Shown: positions 34,549 through 54,069 of the stretch, piece after piece
How positions within the stretch are numbered: the first letter of the stretch is position 1
Layout of the letters: the number at the start of each line of letters is the position of its first letter
Source: Cynocephalus volans
Taxonomy: Eukaryota; Chordata; Mammalia; Dermoptera; Cynocephalidae
NCBI RefSeq assembly: GCF_027409185.1
Contig: NC_084469.1
Location: 29,688,293-29,752,292 of the forward strand
Length of the DNA stretch: 64,000 nucleotides
Direction: 5' to 3'
Position numbers and translations under genes: made by a program
Notes under the pieces: generated by a model
The model's input: the letters and a program-made list of their open reading frames with translations, nothing else
The model's database searches: none
Told to the model about the DNA's origin: nothing

Positions 34549-37500
34549 AATAAAAAGTAGAAAAAAAAAAACAAAAAACCCAAACACAGAAATTAATGCT
34601 GACTACTTAAAAACAAAAGTGCAGGAGGGGGAAGAGATTTATTGCTCCACGTAACAGAAAAGGGTAGGGGTATGTGGGCTTCAGGCATAGCTAGATCCAG
34701 GCAACTTAGTTATCAGGAATGGTCTCCTCTCCTGGTTCTGCTTTTTTTGTGGTAGCTTCATACTCAGGAAGTGGCAAATGGCCTGCCAGACCTCCAAGCC
34801 GATAGTCTGTCATTTTAGCCACCCAAGAGTTTTTCCTTAATAGTTCTGTTTTGTTCACTGTTCTATCCCTAGCACCTAACATAGGGTGTTGAATGAATGG
34901 TTCCAGCAAGTCCTGAGATTGACCCCGATTGGCTCAAACTGAGTCACATGCTCATTTTCAACCCAATCAGTACAGCCTATTTTACCTGGGTCACATGGTT
35001 GGGGTCAGCCCCCTCAACACATGGACTGAGATGGGCAGAGGGCAGTTCCCCAAAAGGAAAGAGATAAGACCTGTTATCAGAAGGGTTGCAAGCAAAATCA
35101 AAATGCCCCCTGCATCCTTAGAACACAAAGCTGCTTTCTGAGTCATCCACGACATAGACCGACACTGAAAATGTACTGGCTTGAATTCTTTTTCATCTTT
35201 TATTATTTATTTACTTTTCTGGCTTGAATTCTTTTGGGTGCTGGATGTGCTGAGCTCCTAAAGCTGCAGTCCCAGGGTAACCCTCATTACGGGAGGATAA
35301 GCATAGGCCTCACCTCTGGGATGCTGGGCTTCTTGCAGCTGGATCAGATGGGGATGGGGAGCCAGCATGGCCAAAGATTCTTTCTGGGCCAGGACAATGG
35401 CCAGTACCAGGCACGCGGCCCTTCCAATCTATCCCTCCTAACCCTAGGCAGGAGCCTCTGATCTAAGATCTCATTGCTCATTTGCATTGGGATGACATGG
35501 AAAGATGGGAGGGCTAGGACACCTCAGATGAGCACTTTATGCTTTATCAGAGGAATAGCTCCTGAAGGGACCCCAGAGTCACAGCTTCTGGTCTCACTCT
35601 ACCCACTGGCTGACTCCCGAACCGCTTTTCTATCTCCTCTTTCTGGACCTGTGGGAACAGAGGTGAGGTGGGACAGAGTGCCCACAGGAAGAGATCTGAC
35701 TTGCAGGTTTTTCAGATATTTTATTAAGAATAAGGCATATGACAGTCACCCCTAAAGCACAAGGCTCTATTTCTGTGGGTGAGTAAATACACTCTGAAAA
35801 GCATTGGATTAAAAAGCACAGCCAACAGAGGATTTGGAGCAGGATCCCTCTGCCCTGCCCTCAGGGCTCCTGCCAGGAGGTCTTGAAGCCCTGCACATCC
35901 CTGTCCCTGGTCAAGGCTGGCACATCAATGAGACGGTGCTTAGAGATTCTTGGCTCTCTGCATCCTATTCCTCTCCACCAGGGAGGATGCTGTCCTGCTG
36001 CCCCCAAACTGCAGGTCACTGTGGGTAGGACGTGGTGGGCAGGGGTATGGAGCTGCACCTGCGTTGCCCACTGCCCGCTGGCTTCCAGAACAGGGAGGGG
36101 TTCCCACCTGCAGCTCTCCTCCCTGGGTCTGTCCACACTTGGGGTGTGGCAGGAGCTCCACCTAGGGACCCTGACTGGCCATGTCAACACTACTACTGCA
36201 GTGGGGATTCCTGCAGCAAAGAGGGGAGAAGAAACAATCCTTTCCCTTACTAGCCATCCAGACATTCCAGGGGTTAGGGAAGGGAGGTTATCCTTTGGCC
36301 AGGTGGGTTCCTCAAGCCAGGCCCAGGGAGGGGTCCCCAAAAGCTGAGAGCGAGGCCTCTCCCAGGCCCTGAGGCTGAAGAGTTTGGGGTCTCTGAGACC
36401 AAGAGCAGGCCACTGCAGCTCCCGGTCCCATTCTGCTGCACCAAGGCTTCTGTTCCAAACCCACAGCAGGTGGGTGGAGGGAAGGCTCTATTCCATTATT
36501 TCCAGGAGAGAGTGGGGGAAGAGGAATTTCTGTTAAAACTGGAACCCTGTATCTGGCTTGGCTGCTACCCCAGCTTGCTGGGGGGAGGGCTGCCTTGTTT
36601 CCTTTCCCAGGCACCCCCAACACCTCATCTGTGAGTCAGCAAGTCCTAGCCACCCCAGCATTTGGAACCTTTCATCTGAGGGATCTCCAAGCACCCCATG
36701 AAACAATTAAATGTCATTATCTCTGGGTGCTGGAAGAGGAACAGGAGTTGGGAGGTGCTGAGGGAGTCACTTGGGGAAAGGCAGGCAGGCCACCTGAGGA
36801 TCCCTGGGGCTGGGGTGTGGTGGGGGCCCCCAGCTGGACACCCTGGATACCCAGGAGGGGAGAGGGAAGAGGGCTATTGCTATAGAGCTGGGGGGGAGGC
36901 CAGGTGGACTTAGCTATGGCTTTTAGTGAGAGGATGCGTGGGTGGGCAGATAGTGTACTTCACCATCTCTGTAGAAGAATCGACATAATAAAGTCACCCT
37001 GTTCACCCCAAAAGTGTGGCTGTGGGAGATGAGGGTCTGTGCGGGCTGCTCTGGAAAGAGACCCTTTCCCTCCTTCCCACAGTCCTCTGGGCACCTCCCC
37101 ACACAGTTTCTTAATGGGAGGGTGAAAGAATAGGGGCACAGGGAGTCATGCACACTTGAGAGGGGAGAGATGGCACAGGCACAACCACAGGGGCTGGTAG
37201 GGGGTAGAGGCAGGGCAGGCAGAGCAAGGATCCCAGCCCACCATTGTGGCCCAAGTTAGACTGGAGAGCACTGTCTGTCCCAAGGTGACCCACCTCAGCT
37301 ATCTGAATCCCAGGAACTGAAAACCCCAGACTGGGCCTGGTTATTGCTCAGTGGTCTCAGCAGTCCTGAGTGGGGGGTTGGCTGGGACGGGGCTGCATGT
37401 TTGATTGGGCTGGGAGTGCGCTCACTGGTTTCTGCTTCTTGCCAGTTTCCTGCTCTCTCTAAGTTATAGAGCAAAAGAGGATATGTTTGGGAATTTCTCC

Positions 37501-38991
37501 CTCTTATTCATGGGGGCTGTGAAGGGAGAATTTGTCATCCCTGGAGATTGACTCTGCTCACCTCCCAGACCTGGGGGTGACACACAGAATGTGCGGCCTC
37601 AGCCAGGGTTAGGACCTGACAGGGATGGGGTGTCTGAGAGTGACGTAAAGGCCTCTCCCTGTCCCCCCACCCTGTCCTGCCCCCGTCCTCCCTGGCAGCC
37701 CCTGGAAGACCTCACAGGCACTTAGGACTTAATGCAGGACTGGCACTGGTGGGACGGTGTGGGGGCACTGGGGGTGTGTTTCTTTCTAGGCTGGGCTTGG
37801 GGTGGGGACAAGGAGCTGGAGTGAAACCGCACTTCCTGCCTTTGGTAGTGAGAGGGCAGTGGGAGAAAAAGGGTTAGCAGGTGGGGCATTTCGCCACTCC
37901 ACCCCACCACTGTCAGGTTCAGATAAGCTTAGGGGCATTCCTGGAGGGGGACCAGGCTGGGGACTAATCTGTGCTCCCACCTTCCCCCCTGCAAGCCCAA
38001 ACCTCTAGCAATAGCTGCCTCTTCCAAGAAGCCAGACCCACCTTCTTCCCGTCGCTGGGTGCAGCCCGCTGATTAGGATGCTGGGGGAAATTAGCACCAA
38101 TAAACAGGACTAGGAAAACTCCAGGGCAGCCTCCCGGCTCCCAGCTACCTCCTGAGGAGGAAAGGCAAGTCCCTTCCTTCCACAAGCCTGACTCCTCTGT
38201 CCCGCCTCACCTCCCCAGCAGAGTTCCTAGTCTCCCGCAGACCCAGGGTGGCAGGCCCTGGAAGGACTGAGCTGGAGACAGCTCTAGACCAGATTGTGCC
38301 ACCAAACCCATCTGTAATCCTCTCTAAGGGTTTATGGATGCCACCCTCCAGAAGTCAAACTTCCATCAGGCTGCACTTTGCCCATCAGGGGCTCTGGGAG
38401 GACACGTCTTTTAAAGTGTTCGGTGCTCACCTGCAAGGACCTATCCATAGGGTAGGGGTAGGGTTAAGCGGCTTCCGAGCAAAAGGACGGCTCCCGGCCG
38501 AGCCTCTCCTTGGGAGGAAGACTCGACGGGAGGGCGGCCGGGCGGGGCTGGGGAGGCGGGAGGAGGAGCTGGAAGACCTAGGGGTGCCAGGTGCCCCTCT
38601 GCGTTCCTTTCCGTAGGCCAGCCCTCCCCCTCCCCCCTGAGGATTGTCAACTTTCCCCGGGGCAGGGCGTGACCCCCCGCCGCCTCCCCTCCCAGGGGCA
38701 GGGTGGGGACCAGATAAGGGTCGGTACTGCGAGTCCTCTCCACAGAAAAGGTGCAATGCTCAGCCCCGCAGAGGGGCTCCCCCGCGGGAGGGGCGAGCTG
38801 GAAGCTTCAGAAACAGTGGGAAATACAAAAGGCGGGGGCGGCTCGAGGGGGTGGGGAGTGGGGCCGCCTCGGCCCTCGCCCTGGAGGAGGGGCGGCTGCC
38901 CTCGGCCCCCCGGACCTGCGTGCGGAGCCGGGGCTGCGTCCTTAGCCGGGCCCCGGCCGTCCTTCCCCGCACTCCCCTGCCCGCCCCGCGC

Positions 38992-46751
<7,760 letters not shown>

Positions 46752-46999
46752 TCAGATCTCTGGTCGTCTACCCCATTCTGGGGTCCTGTTGCCACCAGGT
46801 AGAGGTAGACGATTCTGCCACTGCTGTCCTTTCCCCTCTGTTTACTCACTCAAGCTTCATGGACAAGTGGGTGTGATGGCAGGAAACTAGAATTATTCCC
46901 ACTTAATGGATGAAGACCCAGAGGCCCAAAGGGAAATGGCTTCAGTCTCTTGCTCCCGTGAAACTTAGCCTCTTCTACTTCTCGGAGAAGAAAACAACT

Positions 47000-47150
47000 G
47001 GAGCAGCAGAGTCAGTAAAGTGGGACAGAAGGCTTGGGCTCTAGCCTGCCTCCTACTAGCTGTGTGACTGGGGGCGAGCCCTCTCCCCCTCTGGGCCCTC
47101 AGTTTTCTCATGGAGTGGATGAACCCTCAAGTCTCTTCCAGCTCTGACAT
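47000..47150. mobile_element. MIR fragment
   Basis: 'cagaaggcttgggctctagc', 'agctgtgtgactgggggcga' and 'gggccctcagttttctcatg' show the MIR core and CORE-SINE tail. Confidence 0.8.
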
Positions 47151-47356
47151 CGCACAAATATCTCAGCTCAGGGGTGACCACCAACTGGCAGGGTAGCAGG
47201 ACCATTCTGAGCACAACCGTCCCCCAGTTCAACTTCATTTCTCTGACTTAACTTCAACCCAGAGCGCTGGGCTACCCCAAGTCACAGAGGAGGAAGATCT
47301 GATGAATGTTTTACTAACACTGACCCCATGGGCTGAAGGCAGGTGTTAGAGTCCCT

Positions 47357-47458
47357 TTTTATTTTTATTGTTTTGGCAGCTGGCCAGTAAGGGGATCCGA
47401 ACACATGACCTTGGTGTATAAGGCTGCACTCTAACCAACTGAGCTAATTGGCCAGCTG
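47357..47458 (-). mobile_element. Monomeric tRNA-Ile-like SINE
   Basis: T-rich start, GGCAGCTGGCCAGTAAGGGG, CCTTGGTGTATAAGG, complement of AGCTCAGTTGG. Flanked by AGTCCCTTTTTA on both sides. Confidence 0.82.
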
Positions 47459-48029
47459 ACAGTCCCTTTTTAAAAGGGGAGAGGGTGATAGGAGACCCCT
47501 GCAGTGAATCCCATGGTGGGAACTTAAGTCATGGTGATGGGACAGGGAGGTGTGCACCCTGAAAGTTCTAATGATGGCTTTCCAGCTCTTCCTCTTCTGG
47601 CACCTCTCCCCTTCCCAGTGAATCTCTTCTGTGATGATCAGCAGCCTGGAAAAGCACAGGCAGAGGGCAAAACAGGAGGCCCAGACCTCTGCAGCCCAGC
47701 ACCCAGAGCTCACTCCTCTTCCAGGGACTCCCCAAACTTTTGAAGGACCTGTCTCCACATGCCCTGGGAATTCCCTGGGCAGTGGGAGAGAGAGGGCAGT
47801 AAGATGGACAGTTCTGTTCAGCAAATGGTCCCCTCCAGACTGGCTTCCAGGCAAGTCTCTGAAAATCCAGATTTTCATTTGTAGGGTCACATCAAGTAGG
47901 TCCACCGAGAACCTCATATTCATAAGCTCCTCTCTCTGGGCTCCTTCCCTGGTACTCACTTGACCCCCCTAATCCAACCAAGTAGGACTTTCGTTCCAGC
48001 AGGGGGTGGCCCTTTGGCCTATGGGGATC

Positions 48030-48460
48030 ACTGGATGCATTTACTGACCATCTGCTATGTTTGAGGAACTTTATACACATTATCTTACTTCTGCCGACCA
48101 CTCTTCGGTAGGTATTACCACCCCCACTTCACAAACAAACTGAGACCCAGAGCTCAAGCGACCTGTGCCAGTTCACACGCTTGGTAAGCGGCGGCAAACC
48201 CAATTCCCCAGACACGCCTTTCGAGTCCAAAGAAGGTTCCCAATATTTTTACTGGAAACAGTCCTGAGTTTAAATCTTGGCTTTTTCAGTGACCTGCTGT
48301 GTGACTTTGTGCATGAAAACTAACCTCTCTGAGCCTTTCCCCTCCTCTGTAAAATGGGGTTACAAACAGTAACAATCCTAGAATAGTTGTGAGGATTAAA
48401 TGAGATAAGAAATGTAGAGTGCTTAGCCCAGGACCTGGCTCAATCGGTTACCCTTTTTCC
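48030..48460. mobile_element. Two MIR-like fragments
   Basis: 48030-48215 has the 'cacttcacaaacaaactgag' type of core. 48255-48450 has 'gtgtgactttgtgcatgaaa', 'ctctgagcctttcccctcct' and 'gaggattaaatgagataaga'. Confidence 0.75.
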
Positions 48461-48820
48461 CTTCTTTGTCATTTTAATGTGTGAGGAGTAGGTTAATTTG
48501 TGTTTTGGTTTGCTAATTTTTTAATTAATTCATTCATTCAGTGATCTACTATTGCCAACTGCTATGCTGGGCACAGGGGACGATGAGAAACACAACAAAG
48601 TCCCTGCTCTCATGGGGCTCACAGGGCAGACAGGAGAGAATCAAACAAATAAATAACATATCACACAAACATAATAAGACAAATAAATATATAATTGCAA
48701 TCTGTATTAAGTGCCATGAAAGAAACCTACAGGGTCATGTGAAAGAATATAGTGGGACCTATTTTAGATTTGGGGTCAGGGAAGTTCTCTTTGAGGAAGT
48801 GATTTTTAGGTTGAGACCAT

Positions 48821-49163
48821 GTGGCAGGCAGAATTCCGAGGTGGTCTCCAAGACTCCCAACCTCTGGTGTACATGGCCTTCTGTATTATCCCTTGCTCTT
48901 CAGTGTGGGTGGGACTATGAATATGATGAATTTCCCAGATGTAATTAAGGTCTCCAATCAATTGACTTTGAATTAGTCACCAAAAGAGAGATTATTCTGG
49001 GAGGGCCAGACCTAATCAGGCAAACCATTCAAAGGAATCCTGAGAACCCAGTTAAAATGTGCCAGACTCCTGACGCTTAGAAAGTGGGAGATAATAAATT
49101 TATGTTGTTTTAAACGATTAAGTTTGTGATAATTTGTTGTACAGCAATAAAAAACTAATATGG
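48821..49163 (+). mobile_element. MLT1-like solo LTR (MaLR/ERVL group fossil)
   Basis: Begins TGTGGCAGGCAGAATTC, contains 'cccagatgtaattaaggtct' and ends 'gtttgtgataatttgttgta' to 'aaaactaatatg', the familiar MLT1 ends. There is no internal retroviral coding sequence next to it, so it is an old solo LTR. Confidence 0.75.
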
Positions 49164-49394
49164 ACTTGAAGGAGAGGTAGGAGTTAGCCAGAAGAGTAAA
49201 GGGAAGAGCAACCCAAACAGGGAACAGCATCTGTGAAGGCCCAGAGGTAGGAAAGGACTAAGTGCTAATAATAATGGTTTACATTTACCAAATGCCTACT
49301 ATGTGTCCAGCTGTGTGCTAAGTGCTTCACATAGTGTTTGAGGAACTGAGGCATTGCCACTGCTAATGAGGGCTGAAGTAGAAGGTATTAGGTC

Positions 49395-49457
49395 GCAGGA
49401 AGTGAGGTGAGCAAGTGTAGGATGTACAGGAGGGTTGCAGGAAGTGAGGTGAGCAAG
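49395..49457. repeat. 21-bp unit repeated with 42-bp period
   Basis: GCAGGAAGTGAGGTGAGCAAG occurs at 49395-49415 and, identically, at 49437-49457. Confidence 0.95.
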
Positions 49458-49799
49458 GCAAGAATCAAACAGGGTCTTCTAAATATGTTAAGAATTTTGG
49501 ATTAATACTAAGTAAATTTGGAAGTTATTAAAAGATTTTAAGCACTGGAGGGACATGGTCTGATTTGCATTTTTTAAAGAGATGACTCTGGCTGCTGTGG
49601 GGAGAGAAGATTAGAGCTGACAGAGCAGCTGGGAGAACTTAGCAGTCGTCAAGGTAAGAGATGATGGTGGCCTGGACCAGATGACAGAGGTGAAGATGGA
49701 AAGAACTTCCAGGTCTATTCTGGAGTTAAGACTGGCAGGACTTGGAGATGGGCTGAATTAAGTCATGATGATGGGCAGTGTCGCCTCGTTTTCAATCTT

Positions 49800-50280
49800 C
49801 AGCAACTCAAGAATGAAGGCACATTTGCTGGATCCTTTCCCATTTCCTCATCTCTCACACTGGACCTCTTCTTTATCTATAATTACTCCCTAGGTGACCT
49901 TGTCCAATCCCATGGTTGGAAATGCCATTTATATGCTGCTGACCCCCAAAGTAACTCTTCCCTGAATGCTACCACTTCCATTTGATGTCCACGAGGCCCC
50001 TCAAACATACAAGTCCCAATAATGGACTTGCGATCCCTCCTACCAACGTGCTCTTGCCCCACTGTTCACCGTCTTGATAACTGCACTACTGCTTGCCTAT
50101 CCACTTGGTTGCTTGAGCCAAAAATGTGGGAGTCATCTTTGAGTCCTCTCTTTATATTCCACAGCCAATCCATCTGCAAATCCTGTTTGCTGTACCTTCA
50201 AGAAAATCCCAAATCCAATCACATCTCACTATCTCCAGTGGTATCTCCCTAGTCCAAGTTACCAACATCCCTGTAGCCAT
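49800..50280 (+). mobile_element. L2-like segment (plus orientation)
   Basis: 'ccatggttggaaatgccatt', 'ttgcttgagccaaaaatgtg' and 'ccaatccatctgcaaatcct' keep the order of an old LINE (L2-type) 3' region. It carries the left arm of the inverted repeat. Confidence 0.6.
50056..50184 (+). repeat. Inverted repeat, left arm
   Basis: The reverse complement matches 50521-50653 at about 89% identity, with a 4-base and two 1-base indels. The spacer is 336 bp. Confidence 0.9.
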
Positions 50281-50325
50281 AAATGAGGAAACAGACCTCC
50301 AATGGGTTTGAAGTGTTCTCAACTG

Positions 50326-50520
50326 TAGATAGGACAGGTGTGGTAATAAATGAATAAATACATGAATCAATATGTTCTTTATTTTTCTTAGTCATTATTC
50401 CTCTTTACTACCTGACTCAGAGACCTAGGGCAGGAGGAGAGCAGGAACCCAAGAAACCTTTCTCAGACATGGCATCGATGCACAGGTCATAATACTTATA
50501 ATAAGAAGAAGAATCATAAG
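50326..50520 (+). repeat. Dispersed duplication, unit A
   Basis: 195 bp, about 95% identical to 53732-53920 apart from one 6-base indel in an AAG-rich stretch. It lies inside the spacer of the inverted repeat and abuts its right arm. Confidence 0.95.
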
Positions 50521-50653
50521 AGGATTTGCAGATGGATTGGCTGTGGGATATAAAGAAAGAGAGGAATCAAAGATGCCTCCCAAGTTTTTGGCCCAAGCAA
50601 CTGAGCGAATAGGCAAATAGCAGTGCAGTTTATCAAGATGGTGAACAGTGGGC
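50521..50653 (-). repeat. Inverted repeat, right arm
   Basis: Starts AGGATTTGCAGATGGATTGG and ends GGTGAACAGTGGGC. It begins at the exact base where the duplicated unit 50326-50520 ends. Confidence 0.9.
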
Positions 50654-50689
50654 AACTAACTGGCTTCTCGCTTCCACTCTTGCCCCCAT

Positions 50690-51455
50690 GTTTTCCATGC
50701 AGGAGCCGGTTCCTTTAGCAAATATAAGTGTGATCATCTTTCTGTCCCTCACTCAAAACCCTCCAGTGGCTTCCATCACACTTAGAACCAAACCCAGAGT
50801 ACTTATCAGACCCTATGCAATCTGCCCCTGGCTCTCTTTGCCCTCACCTACTGTTCTCTCCCCTGCTGGCTCCACCCTATCCACTCTGGCCTCTTTGCTG
50901 TTTCCTGAACGTGCCAAGCACCCTCTTGCCTCAGGAACTTTGTATGTGCTGCCCCCTCTGCCAGGAATGCCCTTTGCCAAGATATCCTCATGGCCCATTC
51001 CCTTCCTTCACTGAGGACTCTACTCAAACACCACCTCCTCAGGGCCTTTCTCTGATCACACAATTTAAAGTAGAATCTTCTGTCACTCTCCAGTCCCTTA
51101 TTCCTTTTTTTTTTTTTTTTTTTTTTTCGTGACCGGTGCTCAGCCAGGGAGTGCACCGGTCATTCCTATATAGGATCCGAACCCGCGGCGGGAGCGTCGC
51201 CACGCTGCTAGTGCAGCACGCTACCGAGTGCGCCACGGGCTCAGCCCTCCAGTCCCTTATTCTGCATTATTTTTCTTCCATGAACTTATTACCACATGCA
51301 TATATTAAATTTTTGTTTATTGTCTGTTTCCCCTGCCAGATTGTCAGCAACATAAAATGAAGGGCTTTGTTTTGTTTCCTTCTGTTCCCTGGTACCTAAC
51401 ACAGCTTCTGACAAATAGAAGGTATTCAGCCAATATTTGTAGAATGAGCGAGTGA
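50690..51455 (+). mobile_element. L2 3' end, split by a SINE
   Basis: 'aaaaccctccagtggcttcc', 'aggaactttgtatgtgctgc', 'tgccaggaatgccctttgcc' and, beyond the SINE, 'caatatttgtagaatgagcg' follow the L2 3' end in order. Confidence 0.8.
51104..51246 (-). mobile_element. Divergent CpG-rich tRNA-derived SINE (third type in the window)
   Basis: T-run, then CGTGACCGGTGCTCAGCCAG, TATATAGGATCCGAACCCGC, GGCGGGAGCGTCGCCACGCT and GAGTGCGCCACGGGCTCAGC. The body differs from the dimer type: it is CpG-rich with a palindromic GGCGG..CGTCGCC core. A perfect 16-bp target-site duplication CTCCAGTCCCTTATTC lies at 51088-51103 and 51247-51262. Retained CpGs and perfect duplications suggest a recent insertion. Confidence 0.88.
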
Positions 51456-52900
51456 GTGCATGTGTGGGGATGGGGTAGACTGAAGAAGGGACACATTTAC
51501 AGAGAAGGTAAGATGGAGACGGACACATGTTAGATTTGACAGGCCCAAGAGACCTCAAACAAGGAGAAATAGATGTCAAGCAGGCAGTGGAGTATACTGG
51601 TGCATAACTCAGGAGAAAGAGGTGAGCTGTATGTTTGTACAATTGTACATCTATGTCAGGAGATGTGTACTTGTGTGTCTTTAAATGTGGCTGAGCCTGT
51701 GTGTCTCAAGGGGCTCACATGTGCTTGTGTGTGTGCATGGGGGGGTTCTCGATTCTCATATCTGTATATCTGCTGTGTGCACACCTGGAGGATGAAGGTG
51801 TGTGAGTCTGTGCTTAGAATGAAGAGAGAAAATGTCTGTTCTCAGCCACTGAAATGCAAATGTTTTTGAAGAGTGAAAGCCCTTCCCATACAGCCCTGGA
51901 GACTGGACCCTGGCCACAGTGAGAGGCTGAGCCAACCAGCTGTTTCTGTGCTTTCCCAGAAGGACCTGAGTATTTGCTTCCAACTAGGCAGGCTGCTCTT
52001 CTCAGGGCAGAAATTTGGGTCACAAACGGTCTTGGCAAATATTTTTTCTTAGACGATACTGTTTAGCTTGTTTGGGGGAGGGTGGGTGACAGAGTGGGGA
52101 AGGGGGAACTAGGGACAACACAAATCTGTCTGTGTGGCTGGGGAGTCCAAGCACTTCAGAAAGCCCACGCCAGGAAAATGTCAGGTCTTCACATCAGAAA
52201 TGCAGTCCTGGAACCTCTGGGCTTCAGAAGCTTGTGCCTGAGGACTTGGTCCAGGCCAGCAGCAGCAGCTGAAGGGTTAGAGCCGTCATGCTCAGCCCTA
52301 GATGCCCAGCCTCCCGAATCAACGTGTTGGGTGAAGAGTGTCACTTGCCTCTGTCCACTGTCCTGACCATCTCAGGGCCTGCATTGTTTCTGCTTCCCTC
52401 CTCCTTCTGGTGCTTCTAGATCTTTTTTTGTTTATTTTCTAGCTTGATGAAAAAACTCAAAAAAATTGTCATCAAGAATAAAAAAGAACTTGTCACACAG
52501 GGTTCCCAATTTACAGAGTTAATTCCAAGTACTTTTGACTTGTCTCTCATATGTCTGAAAGTTACAAATATTTTTCCTCTTGGGGAAGTTGGTGGGAGAA
52601 GCCTCTGTGCTCAGGTCCCCAACCACAGGCAAAGTGTCAGGCTCAGGATCCTTCTGACCCTGGCACAGTTCTGACTCTCTGTGCCTAGGCTCCTGATCCC
52701 TGAAAACAACCTGGCCTCCTGCTTACCTCTTTGGAGATTTTGGTACCCACTTTCCTTCCCAGCTATGTGCCTACAACTGACCTGGCAAATGGCAAATCAT
52801 AGTTTTCTCCCCTTTTCAGTTCTTACAGCTCGCTGGGTTGAAAGAATGATAGAAAGTACAGAATCATGGCAGTCAGGGCTTGGATGCCTTCAGAATCCTG

Positions 52901-52955
52901 TGCTACCTTTCCCATGGAGGCTTCCCTGATCCTCCACCAAGCTGCAAAGACTCTC
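52901..52955 (+). repeat. 55-bp dispersed repeat, copy 1
   Basis: TGCTACCTTTCCCATGGAGG ... GCTGCAAAGACTCTC; 52 of 55 bases match 54289-54343. Confidence 0.85.
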
Positions 52956-53143
52956 AGTCAGTGGTTTTTAAATTTTGCTCCACAAAGCTCCAGAATTCTG
53001 CAGAGGGGTCTCAAAAGGATTGAAGGCATCCAGAGGGCAGGGCTAGAGGCTTTGCTTTCTTACTCCCTCTTTTATATGATGAATGTGTGCATACAAATTC
53101 ACTGGTGAAAAGGCTTCTGCTAACCAAAATTTGAAAATCATTT

Positions 53144-53333
53144 ATTTATTTATTTATTTATTTATTATTTTTTTTTAACAGATGACCGGTAAGGGGATCT
53201 CAACCCTTGGCTTGGTGGGCTCAACCAACCACACTCAGCTAGTGAGCCAACCGGCCATCCCTATATAGGATCCGAACCCGTGGCCTTGGTGTTATCAGCA
53301 CCGCACTCTCCCGAATGAGCCACGGGCCGGCCC
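53144..53333 (-). mobile_element. Dimeric tRNA-Ile-derived SINE with (ATTT)n tail
   Basis: Tail of TTTA repeats plus a T-run, GATGACCGGTAAGGGGATCT, both units in complement, ending CACGGGCCGGCCC. Target-site duplication TTGAAAATCATTT at 53131-53143 and 53334-53346. Confidence 0.9.
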
Positions 53334-53731
53334 TTGAAAATCATTTTAATAGTCCAATTTTTCCTTGGTGTCTAAATCCTACTACCCCCACCCCTGGGTT
53401 TAGTCTGATCAATGTCCCCCTGGCCTCTGCTGCCCAGGCAGACAAGGTGTCTGGGAGAGAAACCAGGGGCTTCTCGCTTTCTGCTGGCATGGAGTTTGTA
53501 CCGTCTGCCACCCCTCACTCCCTGATCAATTCTCTTGTCCCAGTTTCAAGTTCATTCTTAGTGTTTCTTTTCTTTGGGACTGAAAATATTTACTGAGTCA
53601 GCAAATATCTTTGTACTGTTTTGAATACTCAATACCCACGTTATGTTAAAATTCTTTAAGTATGTATGCCTTCTTGTTTCAAGATAATGTTAAACTAATT
53701 TTTATCATTCTTTTATCCAGGGCGGGTATAC

Positions 53732-53920
53732 TAGATAGGACAGGCATAGTAATAAATGAATAAATACATGAATCAATATGTTCTTTATTTTTCTTAGTCA
53801 TTATTCCTCTTTACTACCTGACTCAGAGACCTAGGGCAGCAGGAGAGCAGGAACCCAAGAAGTCTTTCTCGGACATGGCATCAATGCATGGGTCATAATA
53901 CTTATAAGAAGAATCATAAG
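53732..53920 (+). repeat. Dispersed duplication, unit B
   Basis: 189 bp; ten mismatches to 50326-50520. Its flanks (TATCCAGGGCGGGTATAC on the left, MIR-like on the right) do not resemble those of unit A. Confidence 0.95.
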
Positions 53921-53929
53921 TGACTGGCA

Positions 53930-54065
53930 TTGTTCTTGGCATTTTACATATAGTAACTCATTTATCTTGACAACGCAACACTGTTAGTATATCCACTCCA
54001 TAGATGAGGAAACAGAGGTTCAGAGAGGTAAAGTAGTTTGCTCAATATACACAACTACATTGCCT
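53930..54065. mobile_element. MIR-like fragment
   Basis: 'tttacatatagtaactcatt', 'tagatgaggaaacagaggtt' and 'cagagaggtaaagtagtttg'. Confidence 0.75.
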
Positions 54066-54069
54066 GGCA

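Larger units (their letters stand above)
30101..38991. other. Intergenic stretch between CLUH and CCDC92B
   Basis: No supported gene. 30.1-32.75 kb is dense in SINE fragments, microsatellite and L1. 33.5-33.6 kb is an L1 3' end. 34.45 kb has a monomer SINE. 34.6-38.4 kb is mostly single-copy, moderately GC-rich DNA in which I recognise nothing. The CCDC92B 3' UTR must lie within its right end, but no minus-strand AATAAA is seen close to the stop; the nearest TTTATT to the left is near 35717. Confidence 0.6.
48495..49800 (-). mobile_element. Ancient L2-like region, split by an LTR
   Basis: 'ctgctctcatggggctcaca' on the left, and 'ggaacagcatctgtgaaggc', 'ggagggacatggtctgattt' and 'gagatgatggtggcctggac' on the right, read as one old element in complement. 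It is broken by the LTR at 48821-49163. Confidence 0.55.
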
